A stretch of DNA of 15,604 nucleotides from Amoeboradix gromovi. Lineage: Eukaryota; Sanchytriomycota; Sanchytriomycetes; Sanchytriales; Sanchytriaceae. The position numbers and the translations under genes are program-made. The stretch spans positions 1 through 15,604 of the forward strand of contig JADGIF010000187.1 in NCBI GenBank assembly GCA_018985225.1, read 5' to 3'. A model generated the notes under the pieces. That model was given only the letters and a program-made list of their open reading frames with translations, had not been told where the DNA came from and made no database searches. How positions within the stretch are numbered: position 1 is the first letter of the stretch; each line of letters begins with the position of its first letter. Shown here in pieces: positions 1-8,152 of this stretch.

Positions 1-798
1 TTGCAGCTACCACAAGTGTTGGACACATCATATTGTTTTTGAATGGTCGCAACTCTAATGAACTTTGAGTTCTTTTCATTTCGCATATTCTGATGCGATA
101 AAATTGCTCCAAGTCGTAGATCTGCAAAGTGTTGAATGGTGACAAAATACCAGTACCAATAAAAAGAAGTCCTATGATATTGAGACTTGTTTATTTTTTG
201 TCTTTTTCACTTTCACGCCAGCGGTTTAACCTCGCAATACTGAACATGTCAGATCTAAAGAAGAAATGATAGATACAATTTGCACTCATCGACATTGAGA
301 AACTGGTGTGGATATAGATCATATGGTAGCAAAGAATGCACACATCAAACACATGCGTCCTTATTCTATCCCGTCTTAGGGTAGTGAAAGCATGAGCAAC
401 CGCTGTAATGGAGAATTTATATCTCTGTGGAAACTCCCAAATTTCTCGGAAATCGCGTTTTTTAATGAGTAGTTAATAATGGGCATTTAATTGAGTCATA
501 AGTACGGGACACGTCTTTCACTATTTGCAAATACTAGAAAGCGTCGCATGGTAAATTTTAAAGCTTCTGTTTATCAAACTACTCTGGAGCTGTGAGTTCC
601 AGTAAACTTAAGCTATACTATCGAGAACCTACACAGGATAACTTTGACGTTGAATACTGTAAATTTTGATAGGACCTGGATAGAGATAAAATTGCTTAAA
701 ATCAACAGCACTTTTGATAACCTATTTTGGGGTCTCAAGTAACTAGCCCTTCTAATTGCGCGTCACATGTTCCACACAATTAAAAATCTCGAAAAGCC
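1..798. other. left spacer, no assignable gene
   Basis: I recognise no gene here. On the minus strand two overlapping frames stay open from about position 215 and 200 to the left window edge (roughly 60-70 codons each). One is hydrophilic and ends at the edge with the residues SNTCGSC; the other is hydrophobic near its start. Neither has a convincing start or a family match, and both cannot be real, so I call neither. They could be the first visible exon of a gene that continues to the left. No tRNA-like or obvious repeat structure was seen. Confidence 0.4.
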
Positions 799-1326
799 AT
801 GAAACAACCAAAATTTACACATTTTTTATCAGCTAAGGTAATTTTGCCGCAACTAGAAAATTTAAACTTGCCGAAAGAAACCATTATTCCGTATTACAGG
901 TATCATTTTACTTTAGCGTTATTTTCTGTTCCGTGCCGGAATTCTAATGATATTATTTCTGGTATAAAACGTAGCCTAGAAAGCGTAGAAATGTCAAGCA
1001 TAACTGTAGAACTTTTAGGGTACTTCAGTTTTCAAAAGAAACAGTTTTGTAAGGTGTTATTTTGCAAACCAGAACCATCTTTAGAAATGGAAAATTTAAA
1101 ATTACTTATTTACAGGCTACTTGCGAAGAACGACGGAGGATACAGATTAGAAAAGAACCAAAAATTACATATGACCGTCGCTAAGTCTTCCAAAGTGTTT
1201 GATGCTAGACATTTAAATTTTAACACCAATTGTGGATCAATTACTATAGAGGAGCTACAATTTTGTAAAATGGGTCAGATAAATGGTAAATATCAAGTAT
1301 TGTTTTCAATTAGACTTGCAAAATAA
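799..1326 (+). CDS. 2H phosphoesterase, AKAP7-like (LigT/CPDase superfamily)
   Basis: The 175-residue product carries the two H-x-T-x motifs that define the 2H phosphoesterase fold: HFTL at residues 36-39 and HMTV at 124-127. It opens with FTHFLS, close to the PTHFLS start of the AKAP7 nuclear-domain family, and the second motif sits in KLHMTVAK, as in that family. Members bind or hydrolyse RNA 2',5' or cyclic phosphates; some act in RNA end processing or 2-5A breakdown. The substrate here cannot be told. Both catalytic His/Thr pairs are present, so it is probably active. The ATG at 799 starts right before the conserved region and the length fits a single-domain member. The frame is uninterrupted, with AAATAAA overlapping the TAA stop as a possible poly(A) signal. 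A dispersed repeat begins 24 bases after the stop. The family call is firm; the exact role is inference. Confidence 0.72.
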   Translation: MKQPKFTHFLSAKVILPQLENLNLPKETIIPYYRYHFTLALFSVPCRNSNDIISGIKRSLESVEMSSITVELLGYFSFQKKQFCKVLFCKPEPSLEMENLKLLIYRLLAKNDGGYRLEKNQKLHMTVAKSSKVFDARHLNFNTNCGSITIEELQFCKMGQINGKYQVLFSIRLAK

Positions 1327-1349
1327 AACCATTTTTTTTACTTCAAATC

Positions 1350-1469
1350 AAAAGTTCTGATTTATCAGAATATCAAGAATTTCGGCAGAAATTGGCCATG
1401 CCAATTAATTCGTTGCATTGCTTGCGCTTCCACTATCCCGAGGCGAGATTGAATAGGAGTGCATACACC
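1350..1469 (+). repeat. dispersed repeat A, copy 1
   Basis: This 120-base stretch aligns with 13421-13540 in the same orientation. Shared blocks include a CTGATTT/TCAGGAATTTC-like head, GCGCTTCCACTA and a GAGGTGGGATT/GAGGCGAGATT tail. Identity is high in blocks with small gaps between. Both copies begin a few tens of bases after the stop codon of a plus-strand gene. A 67-codon open frame inside it begins at TTG and has no family match, so I do not call it a gene. Confidence 0.7.
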
Positions 1470-1688
1470 TCAACTGTATGCTCTTGTTGCTATATGATTG
1501 CTATCCGCTTTGTAATGACGGTATGTGCATGTTTGCGTGTCCAAATTGCCTTGTTCAGAGTCCCTCGTATTGAATCTGCAGCGGTTGACAAGTAAAGACC
1601 GTCTCTACATAATGCGGCATTATTTTGACAGCTTTAAATTCTTAGACTACTGACGTATGTTTATTTCTTAGCATTTAAATAGTTGAAT

Positions 1689-1730
1689 AAATCGCTTGGC
1701 GAATAAATGACGAGACTGGTTTCCGCATTA
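1689..1730 (+). repeat. dispersed repeat B, copy 1
   Basis: Around 42 bases align with 14356-14397 in the same orientation, sharing a GCGAAT core, GACTGGTT and CCGCAT. A shorter third match lies inverted at 14855-14879. The order repeat A then repeat B is the same near both ends of the window, with about 220 bases between them here and about 815 there. They are probably parts of one larger dispersed element. Confidence 0.55.
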
Positions 1731-2092
1731 GACACGAGTCTTTTTAATGGGACGATCCTTCTAGCAACTGAGTTTCATCTTATAGGTCTCTCTAGTAGTG
1801 AGCTTGTTTGCAGTTTTTGCGCTAATCTCCAGAGCATGTTAACCAGAATCAGCGTTTTTAGCTTAATAGCTTACGCAATTCCAATAAAATATGTTACGTC
1901 ATTCACATGGCTTGTTTTATCCTTTTGGCGCGTGTTGCGTTTTATCGCTATCAACTACAGTTAAGCTAACAAACGATACATAAATATCTAGTGCATTTAC
2001 AAGCTGAGATTAAAAATTATTGAGGGCTAGTAGAAAAATTGTTTTCAGATCTAAAATTGCCCCTAGATAATTAGTTCAGTTATTTATTTAGT

Positions 2093-2644
2093 TTACTGCC
2101 TAAGTTTGGCTAGTCTTTGTTCTAAATCAGCACTTGGAAGAGGTTGATCTTGGACTGGATTCAGTTTGATTTCTAAACCTGCTTCGTCTGCAATTTGCTG
2201 CAGCAAATCGTCAACTTGAGCACGCTCTCCGACACTCTTAGTATTAATTGAGTCCTCCATAACATTGGTGGTAATATCTATTTTTTCATTCTGCATTTCA
2301 AATCGGTCCATTAGCATCGTCATAGTGTTCAAGTCCATGCGCTGCAGTGCCTTATCCATATCTTTACAAACTGCCATCATATTCTGCGTAGTGTTTCTCA
2401 TTGTAATTGCAGTTTGAACACGGCTAGCCATAGTATCCACTCGACTACTTAATTTAAGAAGGTTCAGTGATTCGTTTTTTTTACGGATTGCATTTCCAGC
2501 ATATAAGCGGGCACCTTCGTTATTTCCTTGCTGAATAGCCTTTTTGGCCTTGAGTTTTTCAGACTTTTCTTCCTTTTCACACTTCTTACTAGCTTTAACA
2601 AGTTGCTTGGCAGAAAGCTTTAGTTGAAAAAGACTGTTTTCCAT
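2093..2644 (-). CDS. CHMP1: ESCRT-III subunit CHMP1 / Did2 (Vps46)
   Basis: This 183-residue intronless gene encodes a CHMP1-family ESCRT-III protein. ESCRT-III subunits polymerise on endosomal and other membranes to drive budding away from the cytosol and scission; CHMP1/Did2 also recruits the AAA ATPase Vps4 and its cofactors. The basic N-terminal helices (residues 1-55) include LFQLKLSAKQL, then ARLYAGNAIRKKNE and SRVDTMASRVQTA, all typical of the family. The C-terminal half is acidic and holds DDLLQQIADEAGLE (about 144-157). The last residues, DLEQRLAKLRQ (173-183), fit the MIM1 helix that binds the Vps4 MIT domain. Length, N-terminus and C-terminus match full-length members, so the ATG at 2642-2644 is well supported and the gene is likely functional. 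The stop is TAA, which shows TAA is read as stop in this genome. AATAAA-like signals follow on the minus strand. Confidence 0.93.
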   Translation of the reverse strand: MENSLFQLKLSAKQLVKASKKCEKEEKSEKLKAKKAIQQGNNEGARLYAGNAIRKKNESLNLLKLSSRVDTMASRVQTAITMRNTTQNMMAVCKDMDKALQRMDLNTMTMLMDRFEMQNEKIDITTNVMEDSINTKSVGERAQVDDLLQQIADEAGLEIKLNPVQDQPLPSADLEQRLAKLRQ

Positions 2645-3751
2645 GAAAATAAAGTTGTTTCATTAATTTTTATAAATTTGTTTAAAATATAAAAAAAGAG
2701 AAGAGCAATACGGGAACGGTGGTAAACAACTTGGACAAAATTTAAACTCAAAATCGGATTAGCTCTTCAGTTTGCAAATGGCACTCTAAAAAAACTAGAA
2801 GTGTTTTTTAAAATATGCAACCCAACAGGTAGAGCTAGTCAAGCGGAAAGATCTCACATTTTGCTTCCGCCACCTATCATCGAACTTTTTACCCTTCGCC
2901 GATCTGTTCAATAGTAATTATTTATAAATTAGATCAATTATTTTATATTTAACTTGGAGACATCAGAAACAACTTCCTTTTCTCTTGAGCGTCTGTGAAA
3001 GCTTCGGGTAGCTTAGAATGCCTTTTAAGTTCAACATAGCGCCTAAATTAGATGCGAAGATCTGAAATGAGTTAGAGTTTAAATTTCTTTAGTAGAAAAC
3101 TTGGGAAGATACCATGACCTTGCATTCCTTCAAAACAAGTACAATCCCGCTTTATACCTGAGTAAACACACATGGTTCAGCTATTCCTAGACCACCAGAT
3201 GCTACTTAAGTCTTCCAACCTTCCAAGTTCCAAGATAGCTACTTTTATACGTCACTCTATAGTGCGTGAGCTTACCATTGGGAGATTTCTCATCCCACTT
3301 CATAATATTTTTGACATGAACTACTTGAATAACTGAACACAGTGCCTATTAGTTCTTTATCTATTATTTTGTTGTTTTATGTGTTACCTTGTTTTACTTG
3401 CAGTGTTGAGTCAAACGTCTCAGTAAACCCGCAATTCGTTGACTTTAATAAACTTCGCTAAATGAAGAGCAATTGTGGCATCATAATATATAAATATCGT
3501 TAGATTTTAGAGAACAAAAAAAGTCCAAGATTGGGTAAATGGTGTTTGGGTACCATATCTAGAAATATTTTGACGGTTTTTCCGACGCAATCTTTTTTAC
3601 TTGCGTTTAACACTTAATTTGAGCTAGTTCATGATAATTTATAGTACAATTTTTCCCACCGTTTCAATAACTTCTATTTATCTAATTTATTTCTTTTTCT
3701 TTTTGTCATCCCTTTTACCCCCCAGTCTGATTTTCATAGAGCATATTCCAA
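2645..3751. other. 1.1-kb spacer upstream of CHMP1 and mL49
   Basis: No gene is recognisable. The region separates the divergent CHMP1 (-) and mL49 (+) genes, so it should hold both promoters. AT-rich runs lie near each gene. A strong pyrimidine tract ending in a CCCCCAG-type splice-acceptor sequence lies at about 3683-3725, just before mL49. It may end a 5' UTR intron or an intron after an unseen first exon. I could not identify the matching donor or exon. Confidence 0.45.
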
Positions 3752-4033
3752 ATGTCTCTCCCATACACTGTAGTAAAGTCTGCATTTAATAGATATCCAG
3801 TATACACTGAAATAAAAAACAGGAACCAGATCAAAACAACTCTTAGAAAAATAAGTGGAAATATAGGATCTTTAAGAGATGACCTAAAGCAATTCATATA
3901 TAAAAGTACAAAGAAGAATGTTGAGATTACAGTTAAGCCAATAAGTTACTCCTTATCTATGAATGGTAACTATGGCAAAACTGTCGTAGACTTCTTGAAA
4001 TCGATAGAAAAGAATTGCGATACTAATAAATAA
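3752..4033 (+). CDS. IMG2: mitochondrial large-subunit ribosomal protein mL49 (Img2 domain)
   Basis: The 93-residue frame covers almost the whole Img2/mL49 domain: LPYTVVKSAFNRYPVYTEIKN, then a TLRKISGNIGSLRDDLKQF segment (about 29-49) equal to the family's TvIRkieGDi..L..dL block, then the NGNYGKTVVDFL C-terminal part. The protein is a structural component of the mitoribosomal large subunit. Family members usually carry an N-terminal mitochondrial targeting extension that is absent from this frame. Upstream of the ATG the frame closes at a TAG at 3737-3739, and that TAG also forms a possible splice acceptor. The true protein may therefore begin in an upstream exon that supplies the leader. 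The domain call is strong; the start is uncertain. The frame is otherwise unbroken and ends in TAA. Confidence 0.82.
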   Translation: MSLPYTVVKSAFNRYPVYTEIKNRNQIKTTLRKISGNIGSLRDDLKQFIYKSTKKNVEITVKPISYSLSMNGNYGKTVVDFLKSIEKNCDTNK

Positions 4034-4634
4034 TTTTTTGTTAGTTTTAGTATTAATCTGTAACTCAAAGACTTTCAAAGTCTCAGTTCCCTATCGAATT
4101 CAGTAGGAACGATTTCTAGAATGTAATTCGCCCTCAAAAAATGTAAGGATCTCTAATTTCTTAGAGAAATCACATTTTGGATCTAAAAAACTTGGGTAAA
4201 AATACCATTACATGATGTTTTTGGCTATATGAAATGAAATTTCACGAATTGATCAGCTGTCTTTATGTCCAAATATGATTGAAAGTAAATTGCAATTGTA
4301 TGTATGTTTTGAAGCAATTTACAGGCGAGTGAAGTTGAATAAACAACACACAAATCTCATCCTTGTAATCTCTATTTGTGCTATACATTATTTAAAATTG
4401 CTATGCTTGATGATTGCACCTAAATGTAAAACCCGGTAAATATTAAACTTGGGTCTTGCAAAGCTTATAAGTTCTCAAAGTTGAGCAATATTTACACCGT
4501 TGAAGATTTAAAATGTCAAAGTAAAAATTCAAGATAATTCGATTCCTTGTCTCAATTTCATCCGTTTTCCACAAACGTAATTGCCAAAAATTCACTTCTT
4601 CCAATTTTATTATATTTCCAAAAGCTGTAAAACC
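4034..4634. other. spacer between mL49 and the mobile element
   Basis: No gene is seen. A perfect short palindrome with 7-base arms (AGACTTT C AAAGTCT) lies at 4069-4083. An imperfect inverted repeat at 4138-4178 has arms beginning AAAATGT. The left end of the transposase-Fanzor element should lie in this spacer, but I found no match to its right-end sequence. A minus-strand open frame overlapping the transposase start is a shadow. Confidence 0.45.
4138..4178. repeat. imperfect inverted repeat (hairpin)
   Basis: The arms read AAAATGTAAGGATCTCTAA and, inverted, AAAATGTGATTTCTCTAA around a small centre. It lies 460-500 bases left of the transposase start. The AAAATGT word also occurs at the right end of the element (ACAAAATGTCCC), so this could be remains of a left terminus, but the match is too short to claim that. 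Confidence 0.35.
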
Positions 4635-5511
4635 ATGCCTAACAAGCACAAATCGAAGGACTTCAAATATGCTGCTGTTCTGCACTATCTGAATCAATGC
4701 CATAACATCTTAGAGACATCAAGAGTCATGGGATGCAATAATAAAACACTGGGAAGATGGATTGAGCGTTACCTTCAATATGCAGGTGCGGAGGGAGCCC
4801 TTGATAGGCAAAATAAAGATGCCGTTTCTTACAAAGTGACTGAGAATCAGGTTATCTTTGCAGTGAACTATCTTCGCAAGCATCAAACCAAATCGATGAA
4901 ATAACTTCATGCGATTATGTTAGGAACATATCCGAATTTCAATGTCACACCTCAACATCTTGGCCAAGTTATCAGAAACAATAACCTCACACCTAAACGT
5001 ATAAAGCATGGACACTACCATAAGAAAAGATATAGAAGAGAAGCGAATCTGAGACAAGATCTAATAAACTTCTATGCTCAAACATCAGACCATGATATTG
5101 ATCGCATTGTATGTATAGATGAGACGTCACTCACACCCTTCATGTATCGCGCATACAGTAGGTGTAATCTAGGTGATAAGTGCATTGAGAAGACTAATAA
5201 TAACAAGGTCTTCACGAAACACACTTTCATTGGTGCCATCACCAACTCTCGAATACTTAACTGGAAGCTCTATGATCGAGGTGCTATGACACAAGCACGT
5301 TTTGTTGCGTTTGTGCATGGAACCATACGACAACACCGACTCAGGGGATACCTCTTTGTCTTTGATAATGCTGGAGCACATAAAGGTCAAGCAATAAGAG
5401 ATCTGATGACAAGAACAGGTAATCGAATGGTTTACACTGTGCCGTACAATCTGCAAACTAATGCTATTGAGAATTGGTTCAGTCAAGTCAAACATTACAT
5501 GTCTACATCTG
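4635..5511 (+). pseudogene. IS630/Tc1-mariner-family DDE transposase, broken
   Basis: It starts at the ATG MPNKHKSKDFKYAAV and has an N-terminal helix-turn-helix region (about residues 1-60, including TSRVMGCNNKTLGRWIERY), a second DNA-binding region with TPQHLGQVI, and a complete RNase-H-like catalytic core. The catalytic residues read IVCIDETS (Asp codon 5118-5120), LFVFDNAGAHK (Asp 5364-5366) and TNAIENWFSQ (Glu 5469-5471). The last two are 34 residues apart, a DD34E spacing as in Tc1 and IS630 enzymes. One in-frame TAA at 4902-4904 interrupts the frame (SMK, stop, LHAIM), where relatives have a charged or polar residue. The frame is otherwise continuous across it. The C-terminus after KHYMSTS is missing: the frame runs without a break into Fanzor sequence near 5500-5535. 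The catalytic core is intact but the gene cannot give a full protein without readthrough. Confidence 0.85.
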
Positions 5512-6926
5512 TTGTTAGAAATCTGGAGGGTATAACGAGCCTTAAGAGCGTGGTGAAGAATACCGTGGTCATCGAGAAGCTGTATTTCATCCACTGTTAT
5601 GATAATGGTCATCCACTACCTAACATCGATCGATCCTTTGTGACTGCAGTCATGAAACCCTCTGTACGACACCTGCAAGCGGCATACCTCCCAAAGCTGA
5701 AACACAACAGGCTAAAGCAATTCTAGCGGAGTTCTACAGAGAGCAGTATGAGCCTATTATGCAGGACACTCTCAACTACAGGCACCTGAACACCGTTCTT
5801 GACTACATGTCAACGGATGCCATCACAATGTACGAAAACAACATCAAGCAGCGCTTCTGTTCCTATGTAGAGAGATTCGTAAACGTCTCACTACAGAAAA
5901 TGGAGCATATTGAAGCTATCAAGGTGAGCGAGCACACTGCAGAGCAGAAGAAAGAGCTGACTAACACTCTCTGTCGTGAACTACGCAAAGTAAAAAACGA
6001 CATCCTCAGAGTGAATGACCCTAAAAAATCAGATGCACAGTATCACGCCTGGATTGATGAGCAGAGTGTGAAGATCATGCCACAACGACAGCTCAGGAAA
6101 GATAGCGTGTACTACGATATTCAGTGCAGCCCTCAGGACTACTTACCTCTGATGGTGTACATGATGAAAGCTGTTGAAGCAACGGGTAACACAATCAGTG
6201 GCGTCTTTCCTCTGAGGAGCCAGTTAATCCCGAAACACTTTCGCTTAGACATCACATCTCTGGTGTACTTACTGTTCACAAACGAGAACGGTAAGCGGAC
6301 GAAGACAACACTTCGAGGCAATCTGAAGAGGAAACAGTCAGATGTGTGGGGGCAATTCTTCACAACGGAGAAGTGTTTTCATCGTTCCAGAGACAATCAC
6401 GATTATACATTCCATCGCATGATCGAGACAGATGGTGTGAATTGTAGCATCATTCTGATACGCAAGGATAAGGCAGGCAAGATTGTGAAACAGCCCAAAC
6501 CTAAAAGGGTGGAGGGGGAAATATATTGATGAGATCACGGACGAAGAGCGGGACGACGTGAAAGAACTGAATCTGGTAGCCATTGTACTGCGTCGACAGT
6601 TATCAGCGTGAGCAGACCAAGTTCCGCTACTCTCAGGAGATGCGACAGAAGGAGACGAAGTTCAAGAAGTATCGAGATCTACTTCAGACTCAGAAGCACG
6701 AATTGATCGATGGTAAAATAGTCGTCGACTGGGACACCGAAATGAGTGCTTACAACAAGAAGACGCTGAACTTCGATGCCTTCAAGATCTACATTCAGCG
6801 AAAGAACGCATTGAATCTCAAACTAGCTCCGTACTACAACAAGTAACTATTCCGGAAGCCCAAGCTGGGCAGCTACAGTAAATATGTGCAGCTTCTAAAA
6901 GCACATGGCAAAAAATCCAAAAAATT
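5512..6926 (+). pseudogene. Fanzor (TnpB-like RNA-guided nuclease homologue), multiply broken and 3'-truncated
   Basis: Fanzor motifs appear in order across several frames. An N-terminal stretch (LPNIDRSFVTAVMK, near 5615-5660) is in the transposase frame. A frameshift near 5650-5690 leads into the long frame through 6529, with EFYREQYEPIM, YENNIKQRF (residues 25-33 from the ATG at 5759), PLRSQLIPKHFRLD (151-164), DVWGQFF and ETDGVNCSIIL (223-233). A second frameshift lies near 6505-6520, then ELNLVAI, then LYCVDSYQREQTKFRYSQ from 6583. A TAA at 6844-6846 is followed in frame by LFRKPKLGSY before the match stops at 6926. The DPG-type segment with the first RuvC aspartate is missing between VAI and LYCVD. 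RuvC-II, the zinc ribbon and RuvC-III are all absent. Fanzors are RNA-guided DNA endonucleases; this copy cannot be active. The wider call rests on family motifs recalled from memory but matches in many places. Confidence 0.82.
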
Positions 6927-6963
6927 GGGACACCAAATGGGACCTGATCTGACAAAATGTCCC
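6927..6963 (+). repeat. terminal repeat T1, copy 1 (right end of Fanzor element)
   Basis: These 37 bases start GGGACACCAAAT and end ACAAAATGTCCC, so the outer six bases are inverted copies of each other. A second copy at 9007-9043 in the same orientation differs at about 5 of 37 positions. The Fanzor frame runs directly into this copy, which marks it as the right boundary of that element. A partial copy (TGACAAAATGTC) follows at about 7034-7045. Confidence 0.8.
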
Positions 6964-7366
6964 TAACTCCTGTTTCTGACTAGTCGAGATAAATGGCTTT
7001 AAACATTCCATCTCCTAAAATACAAATCTATTCTGACAAAATGTCACTATCTCATATGATTGGATAAAAAATTAATGAATTGTTTATTTTTTCGGATTCT
7101 TTCTTTTTGATAGTCCATGTTTGCTTTGTAATCTCTGTAATGTAATAAATTTAATTTTCATCGTAAAGTCAATGGTTGCTTTATGTCTCTAAAATGAAGA
7201 CTGGAAGAAAGAATAGAAGAATAGTTGTACAGAATGTTTATTTTTGAAATTACGATACAAATTGTCTAGTCCGGTTTTTACAGAACATGTCATCATATCT
7301 TTATTGTAGAGTATTAATAAATTATACCTTGACTTCAAAAGTTAAATTGTTTCTTCTATTATAAAA
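6964..7366. other. AT-rich spacer with partial terminal repeats
   Basis: No gene is seen. It holds a partial T1 copy at about 7034-7045, the 100-base direct repeat D (7162-7261), and at 7262-7292 a degraded match to the GTCTAGTTTTTATATTTGATGTCC terminus pieces (TGTCTAGT, TTTTTACA, TGTC). The upstream region of the small ORF at 7367 lies here. Confidence 0.5.
7162..7261 (+). repeat. direct repeat D, copy 1
   Basis: This aligns end to end with 10129-10227, same orientation, roughly three-quarters identical by eye. The best-kept part is the last 35 bases, with TTTATTTTTGAAATT and CGATACAAA in both. The copies are 2.97 kb apart and enclose the protease, coiled-coil and Cys-rich genes. Each lies upstream of an AT-rich plus-strand frame. 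Confidence 0.7.
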
Positions 7367-7495
7367 ATGGATGCTAAATCTTCACAAGAGCAAATTGATA
7401 GTTTATATAAGAGAGTTAAAATATTAGAGGATGAGCTAAATTATAAAGGAGAATTGAGATCAGGAACTTGTCTATTATGTTCAAATAAACACTAA
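7367..7495 (+). CDS. small hypothetical protein, 42 residues
   Basis: The ATG-started frame encodes a short, mostly helical, charged protein (EQIDSLYKRVKILEDELN has a heptad-like pattern) ending in CLLCSNKH, a Cys-x2-Cys pair followed by His. It could be a tiny coiled-coil with a metal-binding tail. It lies tail-to-tail with the protease gene, with only 7 bases between the two stop codons, tight packing unlike the host genes to the left. About 100 bases upstream lies direct repeat D. I do not recognise a family; it may be a real small gene or chance, and the coiled-coil pattern and placement favour a gene only slightly. Confidence 0.4.
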   Translation: MDAKSSQEQIDSLYKRVKILEDELNYKGELRSGTCLLCSNKH

Positions 7496-7502
7496 AATTT
7501 TA

Positions 7503-8084
7503 TTAGTCCCATTTGATAAGAGAAACTTGTCCCAAGTTCCTACCTGTATCATCAGAGAGCTTTTTAGATATAACTCCGATTGCACCATTCTCTTCAAATG
7601 TACTAGTCATTAATACACGTACAACTCCCTCTGGAAGAATTAATGGACCACCACTTAAACCCTGAATAGAAGCATTATCTGTAAAGATAAAGCCTTCATG
7701 AATCGACATGCTTGCGAGATAGGTAAATCGTCGAAAGTACTCAAGACCTTGAATAGGAAACCCGTGCATTTTCATTAATCTTTCCATTAGGCGAATAGGT
7801 AAAACGCCATTATTGGCGTCAACTGAAAAATAATTATAATATTTGATTTTACCTAATTGATTAAAACTATTAAGAAAATACTCTTCATCCAAATAAGAAA
7901 TATCTGATTTCTTATCACTCTTCCACTTATCAATTGGCAAATCGACAGATTTTGAATTAACAATTATTGTTAATTCTTTGGCACCATTTATCACATGCTC
8001 ATCAGTATGCAATCTCAGTAGATTTGATTTCTTTAAAAAGAAACAAGATCCATAACCCCCATCATCTCTTTTCAATAAATTCAC
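7503..8084 (-). CDS. trypsin-like serine protease (S1/chymotrypsin fold)
   Basis: The 193-residue frame shows a chymotrypsin-fold catalytic triad in order: His in LHTDEHV (residue 30), Asp in KKSDISYL (61) and Ser in QGLSGGPLI (144), the GxSGGP nucleophile motif. GSCFFLKK near the start matches the family's usual G-S-G-F strand before the His. It resembles compact intracellular trypsin-like peptidases of the HtrA/Trypsin_2 type with no PDZ domain; I see no signal peptide. The frame has no ATG: it begins at GTG, with a TAG two codons upstream. A candidate 59-base intron (8084-8142, GT...AG) would join it to a start at 8150-8152 in the correct phase, giving an N-terminus beginning MSKV. That model is inference. 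All three catalytic residues are present and no lesion is seen, so this is one of the few apparently intact genes in the element-rich part. Confidence 0.75.
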   Translation of the reverse strand: MNLLKRDDGGYGSCFFLKKSNLLRLHTDEHVINGAKELTIIVNSKSVDLPIDKWKSDKKSDISYLDEEYFLNSFNQLGKIKYYNYFSVDANNGVLPIRLMERLMKMHGFPIQGLEYFRRFTYLASMSIHEGFIFTDNASIQGLSGGPLILPEGVVRVLMTSTFEENGAIGVISKKLSDDTGRNLGQVSLIKWD

Positions 8085-8142
8085 TATCTACAAGTATAAC
8101 TTTCAAAATGTAGTCACTGAATGTTTAAAGGAAAACAATCAC
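8084..8142 (-). other. candidate 59-nt intron of the protease gene
   Basis: On the minus strand the segment begins GTGATTG and ends TAGATAG. It contains a pyrimidine-poor but plausible branch region (GTGAC, about 30 bases before the end). Splicing it would join a 10-base first exon (ATGTCAAAAG, 8143-8152) in phase to the protease frame. The evidence is only phase, consensus ends and the lack of another ATG. Confidence 0.4.
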
Positions 8143-8152
8143 CTTTTGACAT

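Larger units (their letters stand above)
1327..2092. other. intergenic region between convergent genes
   Basis: This is the tail-to-tail spacer between the 2H phosphoesterase and CHMP1 genes. It holds repeat A (1350-1469) and repeat B (1689-1730). An 85-codon open frame at 1707-1964 starts inside repeat B, is hydrophobic and matches nothing I know; I treat it as chance. No other gene is visible. Confidence 0.5.
4635..6963 (+). mobile_element. decayed IS630/Tc1-mariner-type element with Fanzor
   Basis: The unit is a DDE transposase followed by a Fanzor on the same strand, ending in the 37-base sequence at 6927-6963. Fanzors are eukaryotic and viral relatives of TnpB and are known to ride in several transposon types, mariner-like ones included. 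The coding part is richer in G+C than its surroundings: a hand count of 5761-5820 gave 31/60, against 14/60 for 7321-7380. Its left end is not identified, so 4635 is only the transposase start codon. The sequence after the right end (TGTCCC then TA) fits a TA target site, but without the left end this is unproven. The element is dead by several independent lesions. Confidence 0.75.

Noticed and set aside
1392-1964. Open frames at 1392-1595 and 1707-1964
   Set aside because: The first starts at TTG, both overlap dispersed repeats A and B, and neither has a recognisable domain.
5169-6583. Minus-strand open frames opposite the transposase and Fanzor
   Set aside because: They are antisense shadows of clearly homologous plus-strand coding sequence.
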